Notes: generated by a model not told the origin, from the sequence alone. A stretch of 32,279 bases of DNA from Spirulina sp. SIO3F2 (GCA_010672165.1 JAAHHN010000061.1:1-32279); one strand, 5' to 3'. Shown: positions 1 to 7,719, numbered from the stretch's first letter. Numbers and translations are program-made.

Positions 1-104
1 GCCGTCACGGAAATGGATGGGGGGGACGCAGGGCTGGAAGCAGGTGGCAGGGTTTTATGGGCGGTTGAGGGATTGTTTAGAAAGATGAGAAGGAAGTGAC
101 ATTG

Positions 105-163
105 CTAGGGACTGTCGTCAGTTAGGCTTTGAACTCTTGCGATGACTGACTTAGAGCTCCTAG
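105..163. repeat. Hairpin repeat element, copy A
   Basis: An imperfect inverted repeat. The outer arms are CTAGG (105-109) and CCTAG (159-163); the inner arms are GTCAGT (117-122) and ACTGAC (145-150). The loop resembles those of two other copies at 8502 and 17062, in the same orientation. The right arm contains the stop codon of the HxlR gene on the minus strand. Unlike the other copies it has no T-run, and its flanks do not match theirs. Confidence 0.7.
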
Positions 164-522
164 AGATCATGCTCCTCTGCCCAAGTCTTCATCTGCTCTA
201 ACACCCCTAACGCTGTGCGTCCAAACTCCGTAATTTCATAGGTTACAGCGATCGGCCGTGTGCTCAACACCTGCCGTTGAACTAACCCGGCTGTCTCCAT
301 CTCCTTAAGGCGCTGGGTCACCATCTTTTTGCTCGCCCCCCCTAACTGCCGTGTTAGGTCATTAAAACGCACAGGGCCATCCTTGAGATGCCAGAGAATT
401 GAGCCTTTCCACTTACCACCAATAATCCGCATTCCCCGTTCAATGGGGCAGGGGCCAAGGCAGGGTTCTACTGCGCTTTTACGGCCTGCGGGATCGGTTT
501 GGATTTCAACAATGGTGCTCAT
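160..522 (-). CDS. HxlR-family transcriptional regulator
   Basis: A 120-residue single-domain winged-helix protein of normal HxlR/MarR-like length. The core has the family landmarks: a CP dipeptide at Cys25 just before the first helix, GGKWKGSILWHL, the recognition region around VRFNDLTRQLGGASKKMVTQRLKEM, and a beta-wing ending in YEITEFGRTAL. Several HxlR members (YodB, HypR, QorR) sense quinones or disulfide stress through the equivalent conserved cysteine. A second cysteine, Cys21, lies four residues upstream. The gene is divergent from a glutathione S-transferase/FrnE-like pair, so repression of both directions and release by electrophiles is the natural model. That model is inference. 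The start ATG (520-522) lies 6 bp from a candidate operator. Confidence 0.9.
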   Translation of the reverse strand: MSTIVEIQTDPAGRKSAVEPCLGPCPIERGMRIIGGKWKGSILWHLKDGPVRFNDLTRQLGGASKKMVTQRLKEMETAGLVQRQVLSTRPIAVTYEITEFGRTALGVLEQMKTWAEEHDL

Positions 523-528
523 TATCCT

Positions 529-547
529 AGGTTACAAAAAGTATACT
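529..547. promoter_or_regulatory. Candidate HxlR operator in divergent promoter
   Basis: AGGTTACAAAAAGTATACT is an imperfect palindrome: 7-base arms, five of seven positions symmetric, around an A5 spacer. It lies in the 85-bp gap between HxlR and the GST gene. On the minus strand it contains TATACT, a good -10 hexamer for HxlR. TTGACT at 550-555 could be a -35 for the GST gene, though the matching -10 is weak. A site here would control both directions. Confidence 0.5.
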
Positions 548-607
548 GGTTGACTATCGTAACTTGAGATTTGTACCGTAGCAATAGCAACACCTCTCAT
601 TTCACCC

Positions 608-1327
608 ATGGCCACCCAACCTGACATTCATCTCTACACTGCTTCTACTATGAATGGCTGGAAGCCTACGATCTTCCTGGAAGAAGCCAAGATTGACTAT
701 GAACTCACTGCTATCGATCTGGGCAAGAAAACTCAAAAATCCGACTGGTATCTTAAACTCAATCCCAACGGACGCATCCCGACGATCGTCGATCGCGGCA
801 ATGATGACTTTGTGGTCTTTGAATCGGGCGCAATTCTTTGGTATCTCGCGGAAAAATACAATAAGTTCTTGCCTCAGGGAGAGAAGGCGCGATCGCAGAC
901 TTTGCAATGGCTGATGTTTCAAATGGCGGGGATTGGCCCCATGATGGGCCAAGCAATGTATTTCCAGCGGATCGCTGCTCCCCAAGGTCATGAAGAAGCA
1001 TTCTCAATTAATCGCTACGTGACTGAGTCTCGTCGTTTATTAGAAGTTTTAAACACTCAACTCAAAGGACAAGATTATCTTGTGGGTGACAAATTCACTA
1101 TTGCAGATATCGCGACCTATCCCTGGGCGCGATCGTACTACTGGGCCAAGGTCTCTGTTGCAGGTCTCGATAACTTGCAAGCTTGGTTCAATCGCATCGA
1201 TGCCCGACCCGCAACCCAACGAGCCTTAGAAATCCCGAAACCCTATTGGGCCTTTTTCGGCAAGAGGGATATTGCCGCCCAAGAAGCGGAAAATGCTGAA
1301 CGCTTCAAAAGTGATGTTAAATCGTGA
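608..1327 (+). CDS. Glutathione S-transferase (Nu/Ure2p-like)
   Basis: A 239-residue two-domain GST. The N-terminal thioredoxin-fold begins with LYTASTMNGWKPTIFLEEAK, the pattern of the Nu/Ure2p-like class where Thr/Asn around residues 13-17 replace the classical Tyr or Ser. It continues to LNPNGRIPTIVD (cis-Pro) and FESGAILWYLAEKY, where Glu-Ser binds the gamma-glutamyl group. The all-helical C-terminal domain carries the DKFTIADIATYPWARSYYW motif (N-capping box, IADI). It is a cytoplasmic enzyme for conjugation or peroxide/disulfide reduction with glutathione. The stop codon is 10 bp before the next gene and they form an operon. The ATG at 608 is the only sensible start. Confidence 0.92.
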   Translation: MATQPDIHLYTASTMNGWKPTIFLEEAKIDYELTAIDLGKKTQKSDWYLKLNPNGRIPTIVDRGNDDFVVFESGAILWYLAEKYNKFLPQGEKARSQTLQWLMFQMAGIGPMMGQAMYFQRIAAPQGHEEAFSINRYVTESRRLLEVLNTQLKGQDYLVGDKFTIADIATYPWARSYYWAKVSVAGLDNLQAWFNRIDARPATQRALEIPKPYWAFFGKRDIAAQEAENAERFKSDVKS

Positions 1328-1337
1328 GGAAACTATC

Positions 1338-1991
1338 ATGACACCCCCAACAATTCGCATTGATATTGTTTCTGATATCGTTTGTCCCTGGTGCATTATT
1401 GGTTATAAACGCTTAGAAAAAGCGATGCAAGAATTCACCGATCACGTCAGTTTTGATCTCCATTGGCATCCCTTTGAACTCAACCCTAAAATGCCAGAGG
1501 GTGGGCAAAATTTACGGGAGCACCTGGCTCAGAAATATGGCACAACCCTAGAAGGTAGTATTGCTGCTCGCAAACGTTTAACCGAGATGGGGGCGGCTTT
1601 AGGTTTTACCTTTAACTATTATGACGAGATGCGGATGTATAACACTTTCAAGGCCCATCAGTTGTTGCATTGGGCAGGTGGACAAGGTAAGCAAACGGAG
1701 TTGAAGCTGCAATTATTTACCACCTATTTTTCTGAGCAACAAGCCGTAGACCAGGTCGAGGTGTTGTTAAATGCAGTGCAAGCTGTGGGCTTAGATGTAA
1801 ATGCAGCTCGAACTGTTCTAGAAAAAGGTTCTCAGGTTCAGGCGGTCAGAACGGCTCAGTCCCAATGGCTGCAGCAGGGAATTCATGCTGTGCCTGCGTT
1901 TATCTTCAATGAGCAAGATCTGCTCTCAGGAGCACAAAGCACTGAAGTGTTTAAAGCTCAGATTGCGGCTTTGGCATTGCAGGCGGCTTGA
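1338..1991 (+). CDS. FrnE/DsbA-like oxidoreductase, CPWC active site
   Basis: A 217-residue DsbA-family protein of the FrnE / 2-hydroxychromene-2-carboxylate isomerase-like group. The active site Cys16-Pro-Trp-Cys19 follows the first strand, and the cis-proline loop is in HAVPAFIF near the C terminus, with the long helical insertion between. There is no signal peptide, so it is cytoplasmic. An in-frame ATG at 1272 exists, but 1338 is preferred: it follows GAGGA at 1326-1330, avoids overlap with the GST gene and starts directly at the fold. Cotranscription with a GST under an HxlR regulator suggests thiol/disulfide repair or detoxification of electrophiles; the substrate is unknown. Confidence 0.9.
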   Translation: MTPPTIRIDIVSDIVCPWCIIGYKRLEKAMQEFTDHVSFDLHWHPFELNPKMPEGGQNLREHLAQKYGTTLEGSIAARKRLTEMGAALGFTFNYYDEMRMYNTFKAHQLLHWAGGQGKQTELKLQLFTTYFSEQQAVDQVEVLLNAVQAVGLDVNAARTVLEKGSQVQAVRTAQSQWLQQGIHAVPAFIFNEQDLLSGAQSTEVFKAQIAALALQAA

Positions 1992-2165
1992 GGCGATGCC
2001 AATGCTCCAATCCCTGCCGATGCACCGAATCTGATGGATCAGATTTGGTAGAGCGTGCCGGAATGGGCGGTGGTTTACATTCAGTCCTGATGAATAAATA
2101 ATAAATATAAATTCTGAAATTGCCTCGATTCTGAGGTTGCGGGTAATGCGTATATCCTGATTTAG

Positions 2166-2191
2166 AGAGTATGCACAAATGTGTATACTCT
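2166..2191. terminator. Terminator-like hairpin
   Basis: GAGTATGCAC and GTGTATACTC form a 10-bp stem with one G-T pair around AAAT, extended by an A-T pair and followed by TTT. The T-run is short and the stem AT-rich, so it may be a weak terminator or a regulatory hairpin insulating the STAND cassette from the GST operon. Confidence 0.35.
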
Positions 2192-2248
2192 TTAAACTAA
2201 ATCCTCACTATTGTGCAGGCATGAGCTATCGCTCTGAACTTAGAATTA

Positions 2249-2323
2249 GTAGATAAGTTAGGTGAATCCCTGTGATGCGCCATGCAACATTTAATTGTAG
2301 AAGTTTGCCTATCTTACGATCAG
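2249..2323. repeat. Diverged dispersed element, copy 1
   Basis: This stretch aligns with 7462-7535 over about 75 bases. The best blocks are TGTGATG, TAGAA, TTTGCC and CTTACGAT at matching spacing, and most differences are transitions. It begins about 210 bases upstream of the STAND start codon. Function is unknown: a shared regulatory element or an old repeat. Confidence 0.55.
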
Positions 2324-2461
2324 TTTCGCCAATTCCGTCTCCAGGAGATAAGTTGTGAATATACAGAAGTTCTATGCATCAATTTATCTCTTTTATGCAG
2401 AACACTTGGACGAAGATTGTAGTGATTCCAATCAGTTCCCTGAAAATGCCTAGAGGTAGTG

Positions 2462-5116
2462 ATGGCCCAAGCAGTTCAAGCCGCTACAACAAATCAACTT
2501 AAGTTAGCTAAGCAAGGGCATCCAGACGCGATCGCAGCCCTGATTAACCGGTCCTTGCGCACGAAGAAGATAAACGTGCAGGTGAGCCGAAATGCAGACT
2601 GCTTAGTACTCATGCTACGTGCAGATGTGTTGCCTGCTCCTGCCAAATTGGTTCCTTGGTTAGAGCGAAACTTGTCTGCCCTCAAGATTCCATCACTCCA
2701 ACAAGTGCAGATTATAGGGTGGCAAACTCATGCAAAATTACCAGTATGGACTCAGGAGATCACGACTCGAGCGGGAAAGCCTATATCCACTGACCCGAAA
2801 CATTCTCCTGAGAATGGTGTACCCCCTCAAACACCGTGCAGAATTGAGGCCAATATTCAAGCAAGAGATGTTCCCGGACAGGTTACTGTTGGCCACAACA
2901 ATACTATCGTTGGTGAAAATGGAAGTTTAGTTATAAATCAGCTTCCGGCCAATCAAAAGCCCACGATCACACCCATCGCTGTTGGAGATGACTTTAAGCC
3001 TCCAAAATTCCCTCACTTATTAGATCGCCTTAATGCATCACAGCAGATTAAGGAAATCCTACAGGCATCTCAGAACGTCGAATGTTATGGCTCTCAAGGG
3101 TTGGGTAAAACTGCGCTACTTCGATTTTCTGCCCATCGAGATGATATTACGCCTTTGTTCCCAGATGGCATTATCTATCTGTCTGCACGCAACAAATCTG
3201 TTGACGATCTATTGCAATCGCTATTTGAGGCGTTTTACGAAACTGATATTCCGTTTAAGCCTGCAACAGAAATGCATTTTCGCCGTATGTTGCGGAATAA
3301 AAAGTCATTGGTTCTGCTTGACAATATAAATGGTAGCCAGATCGATATCGAGTACCTCTTGAGTTGTGCTCCTGACATCAAGTTCTTATTAGCATCCCAG
3401 CAGCAAAATCTTTCAGAATCTGATGCAACTGCATTGCCTCTCAGCGGATTACCCATGCCCGATGCGATCGCTTTATTTGAGCGATCGTTGGAGCGATCGC
3501 TGCAACCCATTGAGCAAAAAGCGGTCAGAGAATTGTGTGCTCACTTAAAAGGACATCCGTTGCAGATTAAGCAGATAGCCAGTCTAATCCGGCATCAAAA
3601 GATTGCAGTACTGGATAAAGTCAAGCACGTTTTAGCGACCCAATCACCTGAGCAGGTCACTGTGGAAACGGCTAAAGAGCTTCTTGATTCAGCCCAGCAA
3701 GCACTTCCAGTGCTAGGGCTCTTAGCTGGAGTACCTTTGCCAGCTAATGCTCTGGCTGAGATTTCTGGCACCACTAATATCAATGCCACCTTGGCTTTGT
3801 TAGAGGATTTGAGTTGGCTTTCTACCAATGGTACGCAATATTGTTTAGCCGAAAATTTAGTCACACCACTAAAACAGATTTGGGATTGGAGTGGGTGCTT
3901 ACCTCGATTGGTTAACCATATAACAAGATGGAGTGAACGTTATGCACAAAACTCTACAGAAATCTTAGAGTGTGCTGATGCCGTTCTCCAAACGCTAAAA
4001 CTTGCAGCAGAAGCAGGGCAATGGTCTGAAGTGTTGTACCTGAGCCAACTATTCGACAAGCCACTATGGTTAAGTCGTCAATGGGGCATGTGGGAACAGG
4101 TTCTGCAATGGCAACTACAAGCGGCTCAGGTTATAGGCAACCCAACTGCGACAGCACTAGCCCTACATCAATTGGGAACTCGTTCACTCTGTCTTGATGA
4201 TTCACTCTCAGCGAATGCTTATTTGCATCAGGCATTAGAGCTTCGTGAAGCGATTGGCGATAACGTTGGTGCAAGCATCACACGCCATAATCTGGGATTG
4301 CTGCTTGGCGACATTGAACCAATAGCTGAAAGCGTGTCAGATGTAATAACGCCAACCCCCCCTAGCCCATCACCTTGGCCGCGTCTTGCACTGGTTGCCA
4401 TGCCGATTTTAATCGGGGCAATAGTTGGTGGTTATGTCACATTACAGAACATTAATATTAGTACACCGACGTCTAATGGGTCTCCCAATCCTGAGCCTAG
4501 TCCATCTCCAAGCCCTGAACTTAGTCCATCTCCCAATCCTAAGCCTACTCCGTCTCCAAGCCCTGAACCTAGTCCATCTCCCAATCCTAAGCCTACTCCG
4601 TCTCCAAGTCCTAAACCTACCCCGTCTCCAAGCCCTAAACCTACCCCGTCTCCAAGCCCTGAGCCTAGTCCATCTCCAAGCCCTGAACCTAGTCCATCTC
4701 CCAATCCTAAGCCTACCCCGTCTCCAAGCCCTGAACCTAGTCCATTTCCCAACCCTGAGCCTAGTCCATCTCCAAGCCCTGAGCCTACCACCATACTTCC
4801 ACCCAATGTGAGTCCAACCAACATAGACTTTGAAGATGACACTAAAACACCTAGAACAATAACTATTAGGCTTGATGGGCGAGGAGAGTCAACAATAGGC
4901 AAAGTTGATGTTGTAGGGGAATATCCCAAAGCCTTCAAAATCATAGATGACCAATGTTCTGGTAAAACTTTAAGGTCTCAGCAGAATTCTTGTGTTATCC
5001 AAGTGCAGTATATAGCGGGTTACCCTACAACGCGAATAGAAGCTCAACTTTTAATTCCGAATAATTCTTCTAGTAATCCCAAAGTAGTCGATTTAGCGGG
5101 TTCCAATTTAATTTAA
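2462..5116 (+). CDS. STAND (NB-ARC-like) NTPase with TM, Pro-rich stalk and ASH-like domain
   Basis: 884 residues from ATG 2462 (GTG at 2459 also possible; AGAGG at 2452). Residues 1-100 form an N-terminal module that I recall from other cyanobacterial signalling proteins; it has no name I can give. Residues 131-147 carry the motif NI[15 protein letters not shown], shared with the next gene. The NTPase spans about 180-480: Walker A GSQGLGKT (K216), Walker B SLVLLDN (D287), and GHPL near 364 as in NB-ARC GLPL. LLASQQQ stands where sensor-1 usually has an arginine (Q313). A short TPR-like segment (about 568-617) precedes one TM helix (641-661). A Pro-X stalk (675-776) and a C-terminal domain (784-884) with the choice-of-anchor/ASH pattern and Cys832/Cys844 follow. 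Arg just before the TM suits an N-in topology, putting the stalk and sandwich outside. Likely a conflict or programmed-cell-death sensor. Confidence 0.85.
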   Translation: MAQAVQAATTNQLKLAKQGHPDAIAALINRSLRTKKINVQVSRNADCLVLMLRADVLPAPAKLVPWLERNLSALKIPSLQQVQIIGWQTHAKLPVWTQEITTRAGKPISTDPKHSPENGVPPQTPCRIEANIQARDVPGQVTVGHNNTIVGENGSLVINQLPANQKPTITPIAVGDDFKPPKFPHLLDRLNASQQIKEILQASQNVECYGSQGLGKTALLRFSAHRDDITPLFPDGIIYLSARNKSVDDLLQSLFEAFYETDIPFKPATEMHFRRMLRNKKSLVLLDNINGSQIDIEYLLSCAPDIKFLLASQQQNLSESDATALPLSGLPMPDAIALFERSLERSLQPIEQKAVRELCAHLKGHPLQIKQIASLIRHQKIAVLDKVKHVLATQSPEQVTVETAKELLDSAQQALPVLGLLAGVPLPANALAEISGTTNINATLALLEDLSWLSTNGTQYCLAENLVTPLKQIWDWSGCLPRLVNHITRWSERYAQNSTEILECADAVLQTLKLAAEAGQWSEVLYLSQLFDKPLWLSRQWGMWEQVLQWQLQAAQVIGNPTATALALHQLGTRSLCLDDSLSANAYLHQALELREAIGDNVGASITRHNLGLLLGDIEPIAESVSDVITPTPPSPSPWPRLALVAMPILIGAIVGGYVTLQNINISTPTSNGSPNPEPSPSPSPELSPSPNPKPTPSPSPEPSPSPNPKPTPSPSPKPTPSPSPKPTPSPSPEPSPSPSPEPSPSPNPKPTPSPSPEPSPFPNPEPSPSPSPEPTTILPPNVSPTNIDFEDDTKTPRTITIRLDGRGESTIGKVDVVGEYPKAFKIIDDQCSGKTLRSQQNSCVIQVQYIAGYPTTRIEAQLLIPNNSSSNPKVVDLAGSNLI
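4484..4789 (+). repeat. In-frame minisatellite encoding Pro-X stalk
   Basis: Tandem units built from 6 bp (Pro-X dipeptide), nested into 18-, 24- and 48-bp repeats of CCTAGTCCATCTCCAAGC-like sequence. They encode [16 protein letters not shown]-type protein of about 100 residues. All length steps visible keep frame. Near-identical neighbouring units indicate recent slippage or unequal recombination, so length probably varies between strains. Confidence 0.9.
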
Positions 5117-5136
5117 GTAAGTAAGCTGCAGAAACT

Positions 5137-5850
5137 ATGAACAAACAAGAGCAATCTTCAAGATCAATCTCTTTGAATATTACAGCCCGTGATATTCCAG
5201 GGCAAATCAATGTAGGAGAGAACAATCAGCAAATACAACAGCAGATAGGAATATCACAACTCGAACAAAACGCCCGAAAAACCATCTTGTTTTTGGCAGC
5301 CGATCCAACTAATATTTCACGATTGAGACTGGGGCAAGAACTACGAGAAATTCAGGAAAGATTACAGCTATCAAAAATGCGTTGTCAATGTAGACTGGTG
5401 CAGCGCATGTCAGTTCTCCCTGTAGATATTAGTCAAGCACTTTTAGATGAGGAGCCTAAAATTGTTCACTTTTCTGGTCATGGAACAAATTCAGGAGCTT
5501 TATGTTTTGAGGATGAGATAGGAGAATCGAAACATGTCTCGACTAACGCTTTGTCATCTTTGTTTGAGTTAGTGAAAGATCAAGTCGACTGTGTGTTGCT
5601 GAATGCGTGTTATTCAGAGATCCAGGCACAAGCCATTGCGCATCATATTAGCTATGTCATCGGAATGAATGATGCGATCGGGGATAAGGCTGCCATCTCA
5701 TTTTCGATTGGCTTTTATCAAGCACTTGGAGCTGGTAAATCCATAGAAGATGCTTATAAACTTGGCTGTGTTCAAATAAGTCTACAAGGTATTCCTGAAC
5801 ATCTCACACCCGTTCTTATAAAATATCCCGGAACGAAGCTTTATCAATAA
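5137..5850 (+). CDS. CHAT-domain (caspase-like) protease effector
   Basis: 237 residues. Residues 14-30 repeat the motif found in the upstream STAND protein (NI-x-ARD-I-PGQ-I-x-VG-x-NN), followed by a Gln-rich linker. From about 47 comes a CHAT/caspase-like fold: strand TILFLAADP, helix with RLGQELREIQERL, KIVHFSGHGT (catalytic His115) and VDCVLLNACYS (catalytic Cys158). The late VIGMNDAIGDKAAISFSIGFYQALGAGKSIEDAY segment is also typical of CHAT. There is no signal peptide or TM, so it is cytoplasmic. It starts 20 bp after the STAND gene in the same direction, with no strong ribosome site of its own. The likely role is a protease switched on when the STAND partner oligomerises; substrate unknown. 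Confidence 0.88.
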   Translation: MNKQEQSSRSISLNITARDIPGQINVGENNQQIQQQIGISQLEQNARKTILFLAADPTNISRLRLGQELREIQERLQLSKMRCQCRLVQRMSVLPVDISQALLDEEPKIVHFSGHGTNSGALCFEDEIGESKHVSTNALSSLFELVKDQVDCVLLNACYSEIQAQAIAHHISYVIGMNDAIGDKAAISFSIGFYQALGAGKSIEDAYKLGCVQISLQGIPEHLTPVLIKYPGTKLYQ

Positions 5851-5854
5851 TAGC

Positions 5855-5876
5855 CAAGCCGTTGTGAATCGGCTTG
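5855..5876. terminator. Hairpin between convergent genes
   Basis: CAAGCCG and CGGCTTG form a perfect 7-bp stem around an 8-base loop, right after the CHAT stop codon and 40 bp from the end of the convergent amidase gene. There is no T-run on either side, so intrinsic termination is possible but not certain. Confidence 0.4.
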
Positions 5877-5915
5877 AGTCGAGAAGGGTGAGCAATGTCC
5901 ACTTTACTGTCTCAA

Positions 5916-7391
5916 TTAATCTATAGGGCGACGGAAAGCCCCCATTACCGCGTCAATGTCCTGAGCGATCGCCAGCAACTCCAGCTCTCGCCAGCGCTGA
6001 CCAACAATCTGCATCCCAATGGGCAGCCCATCTTGAGTCTGGCCAATCGGGATCACCACTACCGGATGTCCTGTCAGATTAAACGGCACAACATAGGCTC
6101 CTGATGCGAGTGAGTAGGGTACGTGGGAGTCATCTACCTCAATCGCAGCCCCTCGCTGACAATGGGGAAAGGCGGGTGTCATCGCTACTGGACAGAGCCA
6201 AGCATCCCACCCCGCCAGCGCTTGATCCAGTTGAGCCGTTAACCGATCCCGCTCCGTTAACGTTTCAAAATAGCCCTTTAAAGTGGGATTTAAAGAAATA
6301 GGCATTCCAATGCTCGCCATATTACCAAGCTGACGGAAAGCGCGATCGCCTTGGGTCGCATCCCGAAAAAGAAAAGCCAGATTCTTCCACACCTCACCCA
6401 GCGTCAAAGACCGTGCATACAGTAGATTGTAAGCAGCCAGTTTGTAATAGGCTCGCCAAGCCACTTGAAAATCAAAATCGGGAATCCAGCTTTCAACCGT
6501 AACGCCAGCTTCAATCAAGCTCGTTGCCACCGACTGCATTGCAGATTTAATATCTGCGGCAACCGGATAGGCTGACCATTGATCGCTCCAAGCAATCCGT
6601 TGCGTTTGCAGTGGGCGATGGCTAGGCTGATCAAGTGGGGCAGCCGTAATATCGGGCTGAGCAGCATCCGCACCCGCGATTGTTTGCAGACAAATAACTA
6701 AATCCTGAATCGATCGCGCTAGCCCCCCCACTGTTAACATCTGGCGCATACAGCGGGGTAAGCTGGGAGCTTCAGGAATATGCCCGATTGTAGGCACGCG
6801 GCGATCGGTTGGCTTGATGCCATAAATCCCGCAGAAGTGAGCAGGCTGACGGATTGACCCGCCAAAATCAGAGCAGAGATCAAGGGGTGAGAGTCCTGCC
6901 GCGATCGCTGCGGCACTGCCACTTGAGGTGCCGCCAGGGGTATAGTCCATATGCCAAGGATTATTCACCCGTGGGAAGATATCATTTAGCCCCTGATACC
7001 CACCCGCTAAATCACCAACATTAGTCTTACCGAGGAGAATTGCCCCGGCAGTACGTAGTCGGCTGACCGCAATCGCATCGGTTTGGGGTTGATAGTTTTG
7101 CAGCGATATTGATCCCGCAGTGGTACGCAGCCCAGCGGTTTCAAAAACATCTTTGAGCGTAATAGGAACACCATGCAAAACACCCCAATTTTCCCCTCTG
7201 GCTAATGCGGCATCCGCTTGAGCTGCCTGCTTATAGGCGTTCTCTGCATCTAATGTGCAGATGGCATTGAGCTGTGGATTATATTGCTCAATCCGTTCTA
7301 GATGAGTCGTGAGAACATCCACCGCAGAGACTTGACGCTCTTGGATCAGTTGAGCAAGCTGATAGGCAGGCAGAAAACACAAATCATCCAT
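5916..7391 (-). CDS. Amidase signature family hydrolase
   Basis: 491 residues, normal for the amidase signature family. The Ser-cisSer-Lys triad is complete: Lys80 in HGVPITLKD, the cis-Ser Ser157 in PGGTSSGSAAAIAAG, and the nucleophile Ser179 in DFGGSIRQPAHFCGIYGIKPT. The N-terminal helix pattern (LAQLIQERQVSAVDVLTTHLERI) also fits. It hydrolyses an amide to acid and ammonia in the cytoplasm; the substrate cannot be read from sequence. GatA, the Glu-tRNA amidotransferase subunit, belongs to the same family, but no gatB or gatC is nearby and the central region differs from canonical GatA, so a general amidase is preferred. It is convergent with the CHAT gene and divergent from the SDR gene. 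Confidence 0.92.
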   Translation of the reverse strand: MDDLCFLPAYQLAQLIQERQVSAVDVLTTHLERIEQYNPQLNAICTLDAENAYKQAAQADAALARGENWGVLHGVPITLKDVFETAGLRTTAGSISLQNYQPQTDAIAVSRLRTAGAILLGKTNVGDLAGGYQGLNDIFPRVNNPWHMDYTPGGTSSGSAAAIAAGLSPLDLCSDFGGSIRQPAHFCGIYGIKPTDRRVPTIGHIPEAPSLPRCMRQMLTVGGLARSIQDLVICLQTIAGADAAQPDITAAPLDQPSHRPLQTQRIAWSDQWSAYPVAADIKSAMQSVATSLIEAGVTVESWIPDFDFQVAWRAYYKLAAYNLLYARSLTLGEVWKNLAFLFRDATQGDRAFRQLGNMASIGMPISLNPTLKGYFETLTERDRLTAQLDQALAGWDAWLCPVAMTPAFPHCQRGAAIEVDDSHVPYSLASGAYVVPFNLTGHPVVVIPIGQTQDGLPIGMQIVGQRWRELELLAIAQDIDAVMGAFRRPID

Positions 7392-7461
7392 CGCTTATTC
7401 GCACCTGACGCATAGCCTCTGAAGCTCGATCAATCTTAATTATATTCACTTGTATCGTCGA

Positions 7462-7535
7462 GTAGTGAAGTGAGCATGATTTTGTGATGTGTTATTCAAT
7501 ACTAAGTCATAGAAATTTGCCCACCTTACGATTAG
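7462..7535. repeat. Diverged dispersed element, copy 2
   Basis: Partner of 2249-2323. Shared blocks in the same order are GTAG, TGTGATG, TAGAA, TTTGCC, CTTACGAT and a final AG, separated mainly by C/T and A/G changes. It ends about 115 bases upstream of the SDR promoter. Confidence 0.55.
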
Positions 7536-7649
7536 GAGTACGCTGTTTGAAAGCTATGATTGTAAAAAAAAATCTTTTGATCTCGAGTGATTCCGTAATG
7601 CATTATTTTGACAAGTTGCAGGATTGATTATTCTTATTTTAACAAGGAT

Positions 7650-7678
7650 TTGCGATCACAAAAAAGCTCGATTAAGAT
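7650..7678 (+). promoter_or_regulatory. Sigma-70-type promoter of the SDR gene
   Basis: TTGCGA (7650-7655), a 17-bp spacer and TAAGAT (7673-7678). Transcription would begin near 7685, giving a leader of about 35 bases before the ATG at 7720. Confidence 0.6.
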
Positions 7679-7719
7679 AGAGAGCAAGACTGTTATTGAA
7701 ATATCAAAGTAGACTTTTT

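Larger units (their letters stand above)
1992..2461. other. Intergenic region before STAND cassette
   Basis: About 470 bases with no convincing gene. A 10-bp hairpin (2025-2048, AATCTGA-TGGA-TCAGATT core) follows the FrnE-like gene, and a second hairpin lies at 2166-2191. A diverged element shared with 7462-7535 occupies 2249-2323. No strong sigma-70 promoter stands out; TTGGAC near 2406 is the best -35 candidate. Confidence 0.6.
7392..7719. other. Divergent amidase/SDR intergenic region
   Basis: An AT-rich 328-base gap between divergent genes. It contains copy 2 of the dispersed element (7462-7535) and a well-formed promoter for the SDR gene (7650-7678). No small gene was found. Confidence 0.6.

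Noticed and set aside
1-99. Open frames from the left edge (32 codons to a stop at 97-99; a second frame to about 87)
   Set aside because: Two frames look equally plausible and neither shows a recognisable domain; could be the end of a gene outside the window.
1951-2178. 75-residue minus-strand frame
   Set aside because: Overlaps the FrnE-like gene and two hairpins; no domain or ribosome site.
4432-4944. 170-residue minus-strand frame rich in Gly-Leu
   Set aside because: It is the antisense of the Pro-X minisatellite; a repeat without stops stays open on both strands.
5916-7391. Amidase as GatA
   Set aside because: Triad is shared by the whole family; no gatB/gatC nearby and central region unlike canonical GatA.
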